Part shown: piece after piece, positions 39,595 through 48,600 of the stretch
Layout: every line of letters starts with the position of its first letter
Numbering within the stretch: the stretch's first letter is position 1
Made by a program: the position numbers and the translations under genes
Assembly: GCA_002412715.1 (NCBI GenBank)
Contig: DHVP01000046.1
Location: forward strand, 1-60,049
DNA length: 60,049 bases
Direction of reading: 5' to 3'
Source: Deltaproteobacteria bacterium UBA5205
Lineage (GTDB): Bacteria; Desulfobacterota; Syntrophorhabdia; Syntrophorhabdales; Syntrophorhabdaceae
Notes under the pieces: model-generated
Told to the model about the DNA's origin: nothing
The model's input: only the letters and a program-made list of their open reading frames with translations
Database searches by the model: none

Positions 39595-41762
39595 GGACGG
39601 GACGAAGCTTTCTGCAGGCGCTGTTCGAGGTGACGGCGCGGGCCGTATTCAAGACCTATTTCAGGCTTGTCCACAGGATCAGGGTTGAAGGAAGAGAAAA
39701 TCTTCCCCGCAGTTTCGACAAACTCATTATCATATCGAACCACGCCAGCCTTCTCGACGGAATCATCCTGTGGACGTATCTCGATATGGACATAAAGATC
39801 CTGGTCAACCGCGGCAGGGCCCGGGAACTGTTGCTGCGGCCTTTTATGCAGAACCGCTATACCGTGCAGATCGATACGCTCAATCCCTATTCCCTCAAGG
39901 GGATTATCGATGAAGTCAATCGTGGTACGCCGCTCCTTGTTTTTCCCGAGGGACGTGTTACGAAGACGGGCAATCTCATGAAGATCTATGAAGGCACGGG
40001 CTTTGTGGCATACAAAACGGACGCGGCGATCTTGCCTGCCCACCTCGGGAATACCTATGAGACGATCTTTGCGAAAAAACCCGGCGGCAGGAAGATCTTT
40101 GCGCCGATAAGTCTGACGATAGGCAGCGTCCGCCCGGCGATCGATGTGAGTCGTTTCCAGCCGCACGACAGGAAGCGCGAGGCGGCCCGGGTCATCTATG
40201 ACATTCTTTGCGAAATGTTCTACGAGGCACATTACCGGCCTTCCACCCTTGGCCGCGAGTTTATTCGCATCTGCAGGAAGACGGGCGGCAAGACACTCTA
40301 CAAGGATACTACGGGTACCGAGGTGAGCTATCGCAAGGCCCTCCTCGGAGGGCTCGTACTCGGCAGGAAGCTTTCTGTCCATGGCGGAAAAAAGACGGGC
40401 GTTCTCTTGCCCAACCTGGTCGCGACGGCGCTCGTCATTATGGGACTCGAAATCTACCGGAAAGTGCCCGTCCTTCTCAATTATTCGAGCGGCCAGAAGT
40501 CTCTGCGCCATGCCATGGAGCTTGCCGATCTTGAGGTGGTCGTCACTTCCCGGGCTTTTCTGGAGCGGGTGAAGATCGACCCCGGTCTTTTCGTGAATCG
40601 AAAAGTCATTTACCTCGAGGACCTGCGCGCCGGCATCCGTGCGGGGGACAGGTTGGCAGCGATGATGAAGATCCTGTTCCCCGGCAGGCTGGCGCGCATT
40701 GTTCCTGAAGAGCACAGAGAGCCGGCGGTCATTCTCTTCACCTCGGGATCGGAGGGAGTCCCGAAGGGTGTATGCCTTTCGCATGAAAACATTATAGCGA
40801 ACATATGGCAATCGCTTTCACGCGTCGACGTGGGCGCCGACGACTATTTCCTTAACGCCCTTCCCATATTCCACAGCTTCGGCCTCACGATCGGTGTCTT
40901 TCTGCCCCTCTTCACCGGGGCGCGTTCCTTCTTATACATAAGTCCCCTTCATTACAGGATCGTACCGGAGATCGCCTACGAAGAGGGATGTACGATCCTC
41001 ATGGGGACCAATGTCTTTCTGAACGGTTATTCCCGGAAGGCGCATCCCTATGATTTCTACAGTATGCGCTATATCTTCTGCGGCGCCGAGGCATTAAGCG
41101 AGGCCGTGTTCGAGCGGTACGCAAAGGTCTTCGGTATTCGCGTCATGTCAGGGTACGGCGTCACCGAGTGCGCGCCTATCGTCTGCATGAACAGCGCACT
41201 GGAATACAAGTACGGCACCGTCGGCAAGGTGCTGCCCGGCATGCAATACAAGGTGGTGCCCGTGGGAGGGATAGACTCCAAAGAGGGACATGTGGGCCGT
41301 CTTTTGGTAAAAGGCAGGAATCTCATGGTGGGATATCTCAAGAATGAGGCCGCAAATCACAAGTACCTTGTTGAGGACGACGGCTGGTACGATACCGGTG
41401 ATATTGTTGAAGTCGACGAGAGCGGTTTCGTGAAGATAGTGGGAAGGCTCAAGCGGTTCTCCAAGATAGGCGGCGAGATGATATCCCTCACAGCAGTTGA
41501 AGAGGCCCTTGCAGGGATTTTCGGTGAACGCAGGGACGTTGCGGTGATGGCCGTCGCCGATGAACAGAAAGGAGAAAGACTGGTCCTCGTGACAAACACG
41601 AGGGACGCCGACTTGAAGAAAGTCCGCGAAGTCCTTCGCGAAAAAGGCTACTCCGATCTGACTTTTCCCCGGCAAATAATCTACATGAAGGAACTACCGA
41701 AATTAGGAACGGGCAAACCGGATTACGTGAAGCTGAAGGAACTGATAGCTGCGCCGGAATGA
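39591..41762 (+). CDS. Aas-like 2-acylglycerophosphoethanolamine acyltransferase / acyl-ACP synthetase
   Basis: 723 residues. N-terminal PlsC acyltransferase (HX4D in NHASLLDG, FPEGRVTKTG) and C-terminal adenylating domain (ILFTSGSEGVPKGVCLSHEN, MSGYGVTECAPIV, GWYDTGDIVEVDESGFV, KISKIGGEMIS-like FSKIGGEMISL). Aas activates free fatty acids to acyl-ACP and re-acylates lysophospholipid at the inner membrane. The E. coli enzyme has the same order. It is translated with the MarR gene through an ATGA overlap. Confidence 0.9.
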   Translation: MRTGRSFLQALFEVTARAVFKTYFRLVHRIRVEGRENLPRSFDKLIIISNHASLLDGIILWTYLDMDIKILVNRGRARELLLRPFMQNRYTVQIDTLNPYSLKGIIDEVNRGTPLLVFPEGRVTKTGNLMKIYEGTGFVAYKTDAAILPAHLGNTYETIFAKKPGGRKIFAPISLTIGSVRPAIDVSRFQPHDRKREAARVIYDILCEMFYEAHYRPSTLGREFIRICRKTGGKTLYKDTTGTEVSYRKALLGGLVLGRKLSVHGGKKTGVLLPNLVATALVIMGLEIYRKVPVLLNYSSGQKSLRHAMELADLEVVVTSRAFLERVKIDPGLFVNRKVIYLEDLRAGIRAGDRLAAMMKILFPGRLARIVPEEHREPAVILFTSGSEGVPKGVCLSHENIIANIWQSLSRVDVGADDYFLNALPIFHSFGLTIGVFLPLFTGARSFLYISPLHYRIVPEIAYEEGCTILMGTNVFLNGYSRKAHPYDFYSMRYIFCGAEALSEAVFERYAKVFGIRVMSGYGVTECAPIVCMNSALEYKYGTVGKVLPGMQYKVVPVGGIDSKEGHVGRLLVKGRNLMVGYLKNEAANHKYLVEDDGWYDTGDIVEVDESGFVKIVGRLKRFSKIGGEMISLTAVEEALAGIFGERRDVAVMAVADEQKGERLVLVTNTRDADLKKVREVLREKGYSDLTFPRQIIYMKELPKLGTGKPDYVKLKELIAAPE

Positions 41763-41797
41763 ACCCTTGACCCGTCTTTGCCCCTTGCTGTATGTAC

Positions 41798-42391
41798 TCA
41801 CTTCTTGCCGATACAGACGAAGAACACCTCTGAGCTGACGCTGCGCGAGGCCGCGGGTTTGTACTGAGCGACCTTGCTGAAGCGTTTTTGAAGGTCGGTG
41901 GTGATCCCTTTCTGGATACCCGTGGAGAAGGACTTGATGATGAAATGGGCGCCGGGCTTGAGCGTCTCGTCGACAACCTTGAGAACGCAGGTGAAAAGCT
42001 CTTCGATCCGTGCGTCATCCACCTCACGTATGCCCGAGAGGTTGGGCGCGATGTCGCAGGTGATCGCATCGACTGTGGACAGGGAGAATTGTGATAACAG
42101 GCCCTTTATGTCCGTTTCCCGTATATCGGCCTGAATGGCCGTGATGTTTTTCCGGGGCAGGGCCGGAGTGGGAAGGATATCTATACCGATGACGGTCCCT
42201 TTTTCGCCGACCATCTCTGAAAGCACCTGAAGAAAGCTGCCCGGGGAGCATCCGAGATCCAGGATGGCGTTCCCTTTCCTGATAAGATGAAACCTGTCCT
42301 CGATTTCTTTGAGCTTGTAGGCGCTTCGTGCTCGGAAGCCCTCCTGTTTCGCCTTCTTGTAATAGGGATCTTTGAGAATGAACCTAGCCAT
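41798..42391 (-). CDS. rlmE: 23S rRNA (uridine-2'-O-)-methyltransferase
   Basis: 197 residues starting MARFILKDPYYKKAKQEGFR. SAM-binding ILDLGCSPGSF and the K-D-K-E tetrad: Lys in ARSAYKLKEI, Asp in CDIAPNLSG, Lys in FIIKSFS, Glu in SSEVFFVC. It methylates U2552 of 23S rRNA late in 50S assembly. The start lies 8 nt inside the upstream gene, so the two are translated together. Confidence 0.93.
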   Translation of the reverse strand: MARFILKDPYYKKAKQEGFRARSAYKLKEIEDRFHLIRKGNAILDLGCSPGSFLQVLSEMVGEKGTVIGIDILPTPALPRKNITAIQADIRETDIKGLLSQFSLSTVDAITCDIAPNLSGIREVDDARIEELFTCVLKVVDETLKPGAHFIIKSFSTGIQKGITTDLQKRFSKVAQYKPAASRSVSSEVFFVCIGKK

Positions 42392-43451
42392 AAGGATTGA
42401 CGATGATACCTCCTTCGACTGATTTCTCCTCTCCGGTGAGGAGACTTTTCTTGAGGAAGAATAGAAGAACGCCGTCAAGTGAGTCACGATCCCCGAGGAT
42501 CGAGATAACTCCGCGGTAACGGGCATAGTCACCCATACCATGGAAGAAATAGGCATAATCTTCAAGCATGCGTTTGACAAGGGGGACCTGTGACGTGATG
42601 CTGCCCCGCTCCATGAGGCCCTTGAGAAAGGCAGCCTTCTTCTCTTCCGTCATGCGCTGAGGCAGAACGATCGTGGACCCGGCGGCCGAAAGGTAGGCCT
42701 TGCGGTCTTCTTCGATATTTTCCCAGGACAGGAGGAAGGGTGCGAATATCTCGTGTCTGAGGACATCCTCGGGCGCCAGCGGCGCAATATCCCCGGCCAC
42801 CGGCAGGGAATAGATGTCCTCGGGCCTGTGAACGGCATCATTCAAGCGGGCGGCAAAGGACATGAGAGATCCTATAGCATCATTGAAACGGCCGGATCTT
42901 CTCGACCCCTCCTCCACGATAAAGGCGGCATATGCCGGGGATATCTCGTTGAGGAAGGCGGGCTCCCTTGTGTTGTCCCTGTAGGCCGTTATGATCTGTT
43001 CCAGGTTGTTCCTGTCGACGGGCGAACTCATGAGTTCACGCAGGCCTTCCCGGAAATGGATCTCTCCGTTCAAAAAAACGAAGGCATTCTTTTTCATCTC
43101 GTATGCCGCCATGACGATCCGGGATTGGGCACGATCGAAGTTCGTCAGGAAACCGCGGTTTATCCGCACCTCCTCGACCTTCCTGAGGATCGGCCGGCCT
43201 TCCGGTCGCGGTTCCTCTACTTTTATCCCCGACGATCTCAGGCGGAATATCGCCTTGCGGATGGTCCTCCTGATCTCTTTGTCGGCTTCCCCGGGGTGGA
43301 TGGCGTTGAGAAAGACGCCGATATCCTCACTCTTTTCTTTTCCCAGCGATTTAAGGAGTGAGAGTCTTTCATCGCCGGTCAGGGTGAAGTAGTATTCCAC
43401 CTTCTTTTCCAGATCCTGGGCGGAGACTATCGCTTTGATCAGATCATCCAT
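42384..43451 (-). CDS. unknown protein coupled to rlmE
   Basis: 355 residues, no signal peptide, no membrane segment, largely helical. The N-terminal 80 residues resemble HEAT-like helix pairs (DERLSLLKSLGKEKSEDIGV, KEIRRTIRKAIFRLRSSGIK); the rest (RGFLTNFDRAQSRIVMAAYE, FLNGEIHFREGLREL) has no motif I can name. Overlap with rlmE suggests a link with ribosome assembly or simply co-expression. The preceding copper-chaperone-like gene is 31 nt away. Confidence 0.75.
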   Translation of the reverse strand: MDDLIKAIVSAQDLEKKVEYYFTLTGDERLSLLKSLGKEKSEDIGVFLNAIHPGEADKEIRRTIRKAIFRLRSSGIKVEEPRPEGRPILRKVEEVRINRGFLTNFDRAQSRIVMAAYEMKKNAFVFLNGEIHFREGLRELMSSPVDRNNLEQIITAYRDNTREPAFLNEISPAYAAFIVEEGSRRSGRFNDAIGSLMSFAARLNDAVHRPEDIYSLPVAGDIAPLAPEDVLRHEIFAPFLLSWENIEEDRKAYLSAAGSTIVLPQRMTEEKKAAFLKGLMERGSITSQVPLVKRMLEDYAYFFHGMGDYARYRGVISILGDRDSLDGVLLFFLKKSLLTGEEKSVEGGIIVNPYG

Positions 43452-43482
43452 GAATCGTTTTATTGTCCCTGAGAGCCCTTTA

Positions 43483-43686
43483 CTAGGATTTTACCGAAAA
43501 TCCAGCCTTTTCGACAGCCGCTTCGAGGTCCTTCCGGGTGACTTTACCTTCATCGTATTTCACGACAGCGCTTCCCACTTCGACATCGCTCGAGTCGACT
43601 CCCGCGATGGAACCCAGCGCTTTCTTGACGGCCATAACACAATGCTGACAGCTCATGCCGTCTATTTTCAGTTTCGTTTCGGCCAT
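43483..43686 (-). CDS. heavy-metal-associated domain protein (CopZ-like)
   Basis: 67 residues with the metal motif MSCQHC in KLKIDGMSCQHCVMAVKKAL and the ferredoxin-like beta-alpha-beta-beta-alpha-beta length of Atx1/CopZ. It binds Cu(I) or a similar soft metal in the cytosol. No copper ATPase or regulator is adjacent. Confidence 0.9.
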   Translation of the reverse strand: MAETKLKIDGMSCQHCVMAVKKALGSIAGVDSSDVEVGSAVVKYDEGKVTRKDLEAAVEKAGFSVKS

Positions 43687-43701
43687 TTGATCCTCCCAAA
43701 A

Positions 43702-43868
43702 GACAGGTTATGGGTTATAGGTAAGGGTGATAGGTGTCTTTCTCGTAACCCATTACCCGTTGTCTGTAACCTCTTTTCCATTATAACACAACAGGGGCAG
43801 GTTCCGGGTGACAGGTAAAAGGTAATGGGTGTTTTCCCCATAACCCATAGCCCGGTACCTATAACCCC
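43702..43868. repeat. GGGTTAT/GGGTAAT repeat block
   Basis: Contains GGTTATGGGTTATAGGTAAG, CGTAACCCATTACCCG, GGTAAAAGGTAATGGGTG and CATAACCCATAGCCCG, that is, direct and inverted copies that can form two hairpins. It fills the gap between the Na/Pi symporter and CopZ-like genes and runs into the last codons of the symporter gene. Confidence 0.65.
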
Positions 43869-45466
43869 TCTTCTTCCAACTCATTGGTGAGCTGGGCGAT
43901 GAGGCGGCAGTGGTTTGATATGTGTTCCAGGTTGACGAGCACGTCCACGTATATGGGGCCGGCCTCCGCCACGCAGAGTTTCTTATAGAACCGGTCGAGG
44001 TGGTTTTCGGTCGCCTTCTTGATCTTTACGTCTATTCTTCGCTCGCGTTCGATTACGACACGTATCCGGGCGACGTCTTTCTTCTCAATGAGCGACACGG
44101 CGTCAGCAAGATTCTCCAGTACGAGTGTCCCGATATCCCGAAGCTCAACATTGGCTGCGGGGGTGAAATGGGCCTTGCGTTTGAATTTTTGCTCGGCCAG
44201 TTCGGCGAGATTGACGGACCGGTCACCAATGCGTTCGATGCCGTAAGCAAAGGAAGAGAAGGCGAAGAGTCGTTTTGTGAGTTGTTGCGAGAGGGTAGCG
44301 CAGGAGATCCCCCAGAGGTACGTGGTGATCTCCGCCTGGAGGTTGTCCATGACAAGCTCCATGTATGCAATGTTTTGCTGCTTGTTGTTCTTGTATTTGG
44401 CGAAGAGATCGAGCGCGTCCCCAAGCATTTTCTGCGCCAGCGTGATCTGCCTGTTCAATTCATTCCTGACGCAGGCAAGGGCCCGGTCGGGGTCGCCAAG
44501 GTGTTTTGTGTCCAGGTACTCCGGCCAGAGAGGAACGATCTCGTTCTCTCCGGGGAGGATCTTCTGGACGGTTTTGGAGAAAGGAACGAGGATGAAGATA
44601 AAAATGGCTACAGTGATAAAATTAAACAGGAAATGGCCAAGTGCGATCTGCTGTGCGGTATTCTGCGATGCAGCCTTCAGCAACCCGATGAACGGGACGA
44701 GAAAGGCCATTGAGACCAGTGCGCCCGAACATTTGAAGATAAGGTGCGAAATTGCCGTCCTCCTGCCGTTCAAATCACTGGCCACGCTTCCGATCAGGGC
44801 GGTGGCCGCGGTGCCGATGTTGGCCCCGATTACAATGGGGACGGCGTTGTCGATGGAGATGAGCCCCTGCAGGCTGAGCATGACGAGCATGCTGATGGGG
44901 ATTGCTGATGCCTGGACGATCGCCGTAAAGACAAGACCGATGAAAAGACCCATTAAGGGGTTCTGCGTCGAAAGGAAATACCGGGTGAACAGGGGACTGT
45001 TCCTGAGCGGGGTCGCGGCGTCTCCGACGAGGCTCAGCCCGTAAAAAATAGTGCCGAAATAGAGGAGCGCCTCACCGATGACCTTTACGCGGCCTTTGCC
45101 GACAAAGTAAAGGATGATCCCGCCCAGGAGGAAGAGGGGCGAGATGTCCGTTACCTTCCAGACAACAAGCTGTATCGTCAGCGTTGTCCCGATGTCGGCG
45201 CCGAGGATGATGCCCAGTGAATGATAAAAGCTGACGAGGCCTGCGCTGACGAGCCCCATGGTGAGCAGTGTCGTTGCCGAGCTGCTCTGGAACAGAATGG
45301 TCGTGAAAAGCCCCATGATAAGCCCGTAAAGGGGCTTCTTGACGGAAAAACGAATATACTCCCGGATCCGGGAACTGAAGACCCGCTGCATCTGCTCGCT
45401 CAGCTTAAGCATGCCCAGGAGAAAGAGGGCGAGACCTGCGAGAAGAAGAAAGATGTGCTGGGTCAT
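43859..45466 (-). CDS. Na/Pi cotransporter family protein with PhoU-like tail
   Basis: 535 residues. About nine membrane helices containing the two inverted NptA/YjbB repeats (QSSSATTLL and VQASAIPIS), then a cytosolic helical PhoU-like region from about residue 340. Such proteins move phosphate with sodium; the YjbB subgroup exports phosphate. It lies 3 nt after the tRNA-binding protein gene on the same strand. Confidence 0.92.
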   Translation of the reverse strand: MTQHIFLLLAGLALFLLGMLKLSEQMQRVFSSRIREYIRFSVKKPLYGLIMGLFTTILFQSSSATTLLTMGLVSAGLVSFYHSLGIILGADIGTTLTIQLVVWKVTDISPLFLLGGIILYFVGKGRVKVIGEALLYFGTIFYGLSLVGDAATPLRNSPLFTRYFLSTQNPLMGLFIGLVFTAIVQASAIPISMLVMLSLQGLISIDNAVPIVIGANIGTAATALIGSVASDLNGRRTAISHLIFKCSGALVSMAFLVPFIGLLKAASQNTAQQIALGHFLFNFITVAIFIFILVPFSKTVQKILPGENEIVPLWPEYLDTKHLGDPDRALACVRNELNRQITLAQKMLGDALDLFAKYKNNKQQNIAYMELVMDNLQAEITTYLWGISCATLSQQLTKRLFAFSSFAYGIERIGDRSVNLAELAEQKFKRKAHFTPAANVELRDIGTLVLENLADAVSLIEKKDVARIRVVIERERRIDVKIKKATENHLDRFYKKLCVAEAGPIYVDVLVNLEHISNHCRLIAQLTNELEEEGL

Positions 45467-45469
45467 CCC

Positions 45470-45799
45470 TTAAGAGATCTTGCTGCCGTTTGGTAGGTCT
45501 TTGTCGAGTGTCAGCAGCACCACGGAGGATTTGTCTTCGTTTGAAGCGGCCAGCAGCATCCCGTGGGACATGATGCCCCTGAGTTTACGCGGCTCGAGGT
45601 TGGCTACGACGGCTATCTTTTTTCCTATAAGCTCTTCCTTGGTGTAGTACTGCTTGATGCCCGCGGCGATGAGACGCTCTTCGCCGATATCGATGGTCAG
45701 CTTGTAGAGCTTGTCTGCCCCTTCGATGTCTTCGCAGGCCTTGATTTCCGCAACTCTCAGATCGATTTTGATAAAATCGTCAAATGTGATGTTGTCCAT
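45470..45799 (-). CDS. tRNA-binding (OB-fold) protein, MetG beta-chain type
   Basis: 109 residues: FDDFIKIDLRVAEIKACEDI, ADKLYKLTIDIGEE, IVVANLEPRKLRG-like VANLEPRKLRGIMSHGMLLA. This is the EMAP-II-like tRNA-binding domain found at the C-terminus of many methionyl-tRNA synthetases, here as a free protein. It may act in trans with MetG or as a CsaA-like chaperone. No metG is in the window. Confidence 0.88.
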   Translation of the reverse strand: MDNITFDDFIKIDLRVAEIKACEDIEGADKLYKLTIDIGEERLIAAGIKQYYTKEELIGKKIAVVANLEPRKLRGIMSHGMLLAASNEDKSSVVLLTLDKDLPNGSKIS

Positions 45800-45853
45800 A
45801 ACAGCTCCTTGAGATTAAACCCCGGCAGGCAGGCTGTCCGGCGTTCAAAGTAT

Positions 45854-46504
45854 TCACGGGCTCGCGGCCGTGACTGTATTTTTCAGGATCCCGATGCCTT
45901 CGATCTCGACCTCCACCGTATCGCCGGGAAGAAGAGCGCCCACGCCTGGCGGAGTCCCCGTAATTATAACATCTCCGGGCAGCAGGGTCATGATTCCCGA
46001 GATGAACGAGACCAGATCCCAGACATTGAATATCATGTTGGCCGTCGTCGAATGCTGCCGCACCTGGCCGTTGACCCGGGTGGCAATCGCCAGGGCGGTT
46101 GGATCTATGCCCTTCACAACGCGGGGCCCAAGGGGACAGAAGGTATCGAAGGATTTCGCCCTCGTCCACTGGCCGTCCATTCGCTGGATATCCCGCGCGG
46201 TGACGTCATTGGCGCAGGTAAAACCGGCGATAAAATCGTCTGCTTCCTCGGCAGGGACAGTCCTTGCCAGCGTTCCGATGACAATGGCGAGTTCTCCTTC
46301 ATAATGGAGTTCCTTCGTCTGGGCGGGGAAGACTATTTCATTCCCGTCCCCTATGACCGACGTGGACGGTTTCATGAAGATGAGCGGGTATGCGGGCAGT
46401 TCCATGTTCAGTTCCCGGGCGTGGTCCCTGTAGTTGAGTCCCACAGCGATGACCTTCGACGGATTGATCACGCCGGTGTGCATATTGATAACGCTGCCGT
46501 GCAT
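45854..46504 (-). CDS. fumarylacetoacetate hydrolase-family enzyme
   Basis: 216 residues with VGLNYRDHARELN, FMKPSTSV, the metal-binding HYEGELAIVIG (Glu residues) and FTCANDVTARDIQ. The family includes fumarylpyruvate hydrolase, acylpyruvase and oxaloacetate decarboxylase; the exact substrate is unclear. It precedes the tRNA-binding protein gene by 54 nt on the same strand. Confidence 0.9.
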   Translation of the reverse strand: MHGSVINMHTGVINPSKVIAVGLNYRDHARELNMELPAYPLIFMKPSTSVIGDGNEIVFPAQTKELHYEGELAIVIGTLARTVPAEEADDFIAGFTCANDVTARDIQRMDGQWTRAKSFDTFCPLGPRVVKGIDPTALAIATRVNGQVRQHSTTANMIFNVWDLVSFISGIMTLLPGDVIITGTPPGVGALLPGDTVEVEIEGIGILKNTVTAASP

Positions 46505-46637
46505 CGTGCCTCCCTTATGCGCAGTTGTTTTATTTTACGCTTTCCCGGTGTCGGGCTGTCAAGTTATTTCCTTGACTTGACAAAGGACTGCCAGGAACGG
46601 GAAAATTAGAGACATTATCCACGAAAGGAGTGTTGTT

Positions 46638-48086
46638 GTGACACGCACATCATACGTTAAAGGCCTTTTGTGCCTCATCTTGCTGAACGTTCTTCTGATT
46701 GCCGGAAGCGGTTGTGCCATCAATCCCGTCACGGGCCAGCAGGAGCTGATGCTGGTTTCCGAAAGCCAGGAGATACAGCTTGGCAAGGAGCTTTACCCCA
46801 ATGCCCTGTGGAGCGGAGAGGGCGGGGGAGGCGAGTATAAAGACCCCGCACTGAAGTCGTATCTGACGAGTGTTGTCACGAATATCCACCGGGTGTCGCA
46901 CAGGCCTAACCTTCCCGTGGATTTTGCCGTTCAGAATTCCTCAGTCCCCAATGCCTGGGCCATACCGGGACACGTGGTGATAACGCGGGGACTTCTATCG
47001 GCAATCGACAACGAAGCGGAGTTTGTCTATGTCATGGGCCACGAGATAGGTCACGTTTCAGCCCGCCATTCGGCGAAGCAGATGACCTACGGCATGGTCG
47101 GACAATTTCTCCTCGCCGGTGTCGCGATTGCCATGTCCGACTCGGAATATTCAGATGCGGCCCTTACTCTGGGGTCGGCAGGCGCCGGACTCATCCTTGC
47201 CAGGTTCAGCAGGAACGATGAACTGGAGGCGGACAGGCTCGGCGTCTCCTATATGACAATCCTTGGCTACGACCCGAGGGGGGCTCTCAGCGCCCACAGG
47301 AACCTCGAGAAAGCGTCTGACCAGTACGCGCGGTCTGTAGGTCAAAGCAAGCAAGAAAGCAGCTTTTTCAGCGAACTTCTCGCTTCCCATCCCAGGACTT
47401 CGATTCGTCTCGAGGAGATACAGAAGATCATCGACGAGACACCCCGAACGGTAATCTCCGGTGACGGTACCGCCAGGCAGCGTTTTCAGGGGGCCGTCGC
47501 GAACATCCGGCGCACCAACACGATCTATCTTAATTATTACGACAAGGCCGCCCGTTCCCTGGAGAAGAACAACACCCGGGAAGCCATGACGTACATCAGA
47601 CAGGCCATAGCTCAGGATCCCGGGCAGGCTCCCTTCTATGCCCTCTATGGGAATATTCTCATCAAACAGAACAATCTTCCCGAGGCGGAACGCTACTTTA
47701 CAAAGGCCCTGAGCATAGACGGCAATTACCAGCCTGCGCTTCTTGGGATGGGTGCCATCAAGTATGCCGGGAACAGATATGCAGAAAGCGTTCAGTACCT
47801 GCACAGGAGCCTCAAGCTTTTTCCCCAGGACCCCGCATCAAACTATTTTGCGGGCATGAGCTATTACAAAACCGGCTACTACAAATACGCCCTCATCTAT
47901 CTGAAACCTTTTTCAGACGCCGTTCCGAAGCACCCGAGGATCCACGCTGTCCTGGGTCAGTGCTACGAACAGGTTGGCGACTACCAGTCGGCATACAATC
48001 AGTACGGAATGCAGCTGCAGGTATCTCCGAACAGCGAAGCAGGCAAGCTTGCGCGGACCCGCGCCCAGGCCCTCAAAATGAAGTAG
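46638..48086 (+). CDS. M48 metalloprotease with TPR repeats, BepA/YfgC-like lipoprotein
   Basis: 482 residues. GTG start behind AAAGGAG. Lipobox IAGSGC at the N-terminus, then the M48 core VMGHEIGHVSARHSA (HExxH) with the third zinc ligand in NDELEADRLG, and TPR repeats from about residue 315 to the end. BepA in E. coli has the same order and helps or degrades LptD at the Bam complex; lptD is present 9.6 kb away. It has its own gene unit. Confidence 0.9.
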   Translation: MTRTSYVKGLLCLILLNVLLIAGSGCAINPVTGQQELMLVSESQEIQLGKELYPNALWSGEGGGGEYKDPALKSYLTSVVTNIHRVSHRPNLPVDFAVQNSSVPNAWAIPGHVVITRGLLSAIDNEAEFVYVMGHEIGHVSARHSAKQMTYGMVGQFLLAGVAIAMSDSEYSDAALTLGSAGAGLILARFSRNDELEADRLGVSYMTILGYDPRGALSAHRNLEKASDQYARSVGQSKQESSFFSELLASHPRTSIRLEEIQKIIDETPRTVISGDGTARQRFQGAVANIRRTNTIYLNYYDKAARSLEKNNTREAMTYIRQAIAQDPGQAPFYALYGNILIKQNNLPEAERYFTKALSIDGNYQPALLGMGAIKYAGNRYAESVQYLHRSLKLFPQDPASNYFAGMSYYKTGYYKYALIYLKPFSDAVPKHPRIHAVLGQCYEQVGDYQSAYNQYGMQLQVSPNSEAGKLARTRAQALKMK

Positions 48087-48108
48087 AGGCGGATTCGGGT
48101 TTTACGTT

Positions 48109-48423
48109 TCAGGTTTTCAGTTTCTTTCCCACCTTTTCTTCCACGGAGGCTATTTTGCCTTCCAGCCTGCCTGAGGCGTCTTTGCGGATGTCGAATTTGA
48201 CTGTGGAATAGATACGGCCGCAGTCCGGTTCCAATTGTTCATAACATTTCTTGATGATGGACAGTGCCTCATCCATGGTATCGACCTCTACCACCGTGCC
48301 CATGGGGGTGAGGCGGTACTGAGACGTACCTTCGTCGATGACCTTGAGGAGTCTCGAGACATATGCGCTGACGCTGGCGCCTTTATCTGTGGGAAACATG
48401 GCGAACTCGAACAAAACGGACAT
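48109..48423 (-). CDS. MTH1187-family thiamine-binding-like protein
   Basis: 104 residues starting MSVLFEFAMFPTDKG behind GGAGG. The pattern (VSRLLKVIDEGTSQYRLTPM, GTVVEVDTMDEALSIIKKCY) is that of the MTH1187/YkoF-type ferredoxin-like fold that binds thiamine or its pyrimidine. No thiamine gene is near. An ATG two codons upstream is less well placed. Confidence 0.88.
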   Translation of the reverse strand: MSVLFEFAMFPTDKGASVSAYVSRLLKVIDEGTSQYRLTPMGTVVEVDTMDEALSIIKKCYEQLEPDCGRIYSTVKFDIRKDASGRLEGKIASVEEKVGKKLKT

Positions 48424-48543
48424 AGGCAACCTCCTTATCTTCTTTCAGGTGCGACAAACGCGAAAAAACCCTTTACGGCAACACGGGAAAGACTGCCCCT
48501 CACTCAACAGGTCGCTTTTGGACGATCAGACAGCTTCGAAGAC

Positions 48544-48578
48544 TTACATTTCCGCACCTTGTCTTGTATACTAGTATA
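48544..48578 (+). promoter_or_regulatory. promoter of the DUF748 gene with 12-bp palindrome
   Basis: TTACAT and TATACT are 17 nt apart. The -10 box is part of TATACTAGTATA, a perfect palindrome, 22 nt before the gene start. Confidence 0.5.
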
Positions 48579-48600
48579 GAGTACTTTCTGACAGGATGGA

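Noticed and set aside
39462..40811. 449-codon open frame on the minus strand
   Set aside because: Antisense to the Aas-like gene, no recognisable protein.
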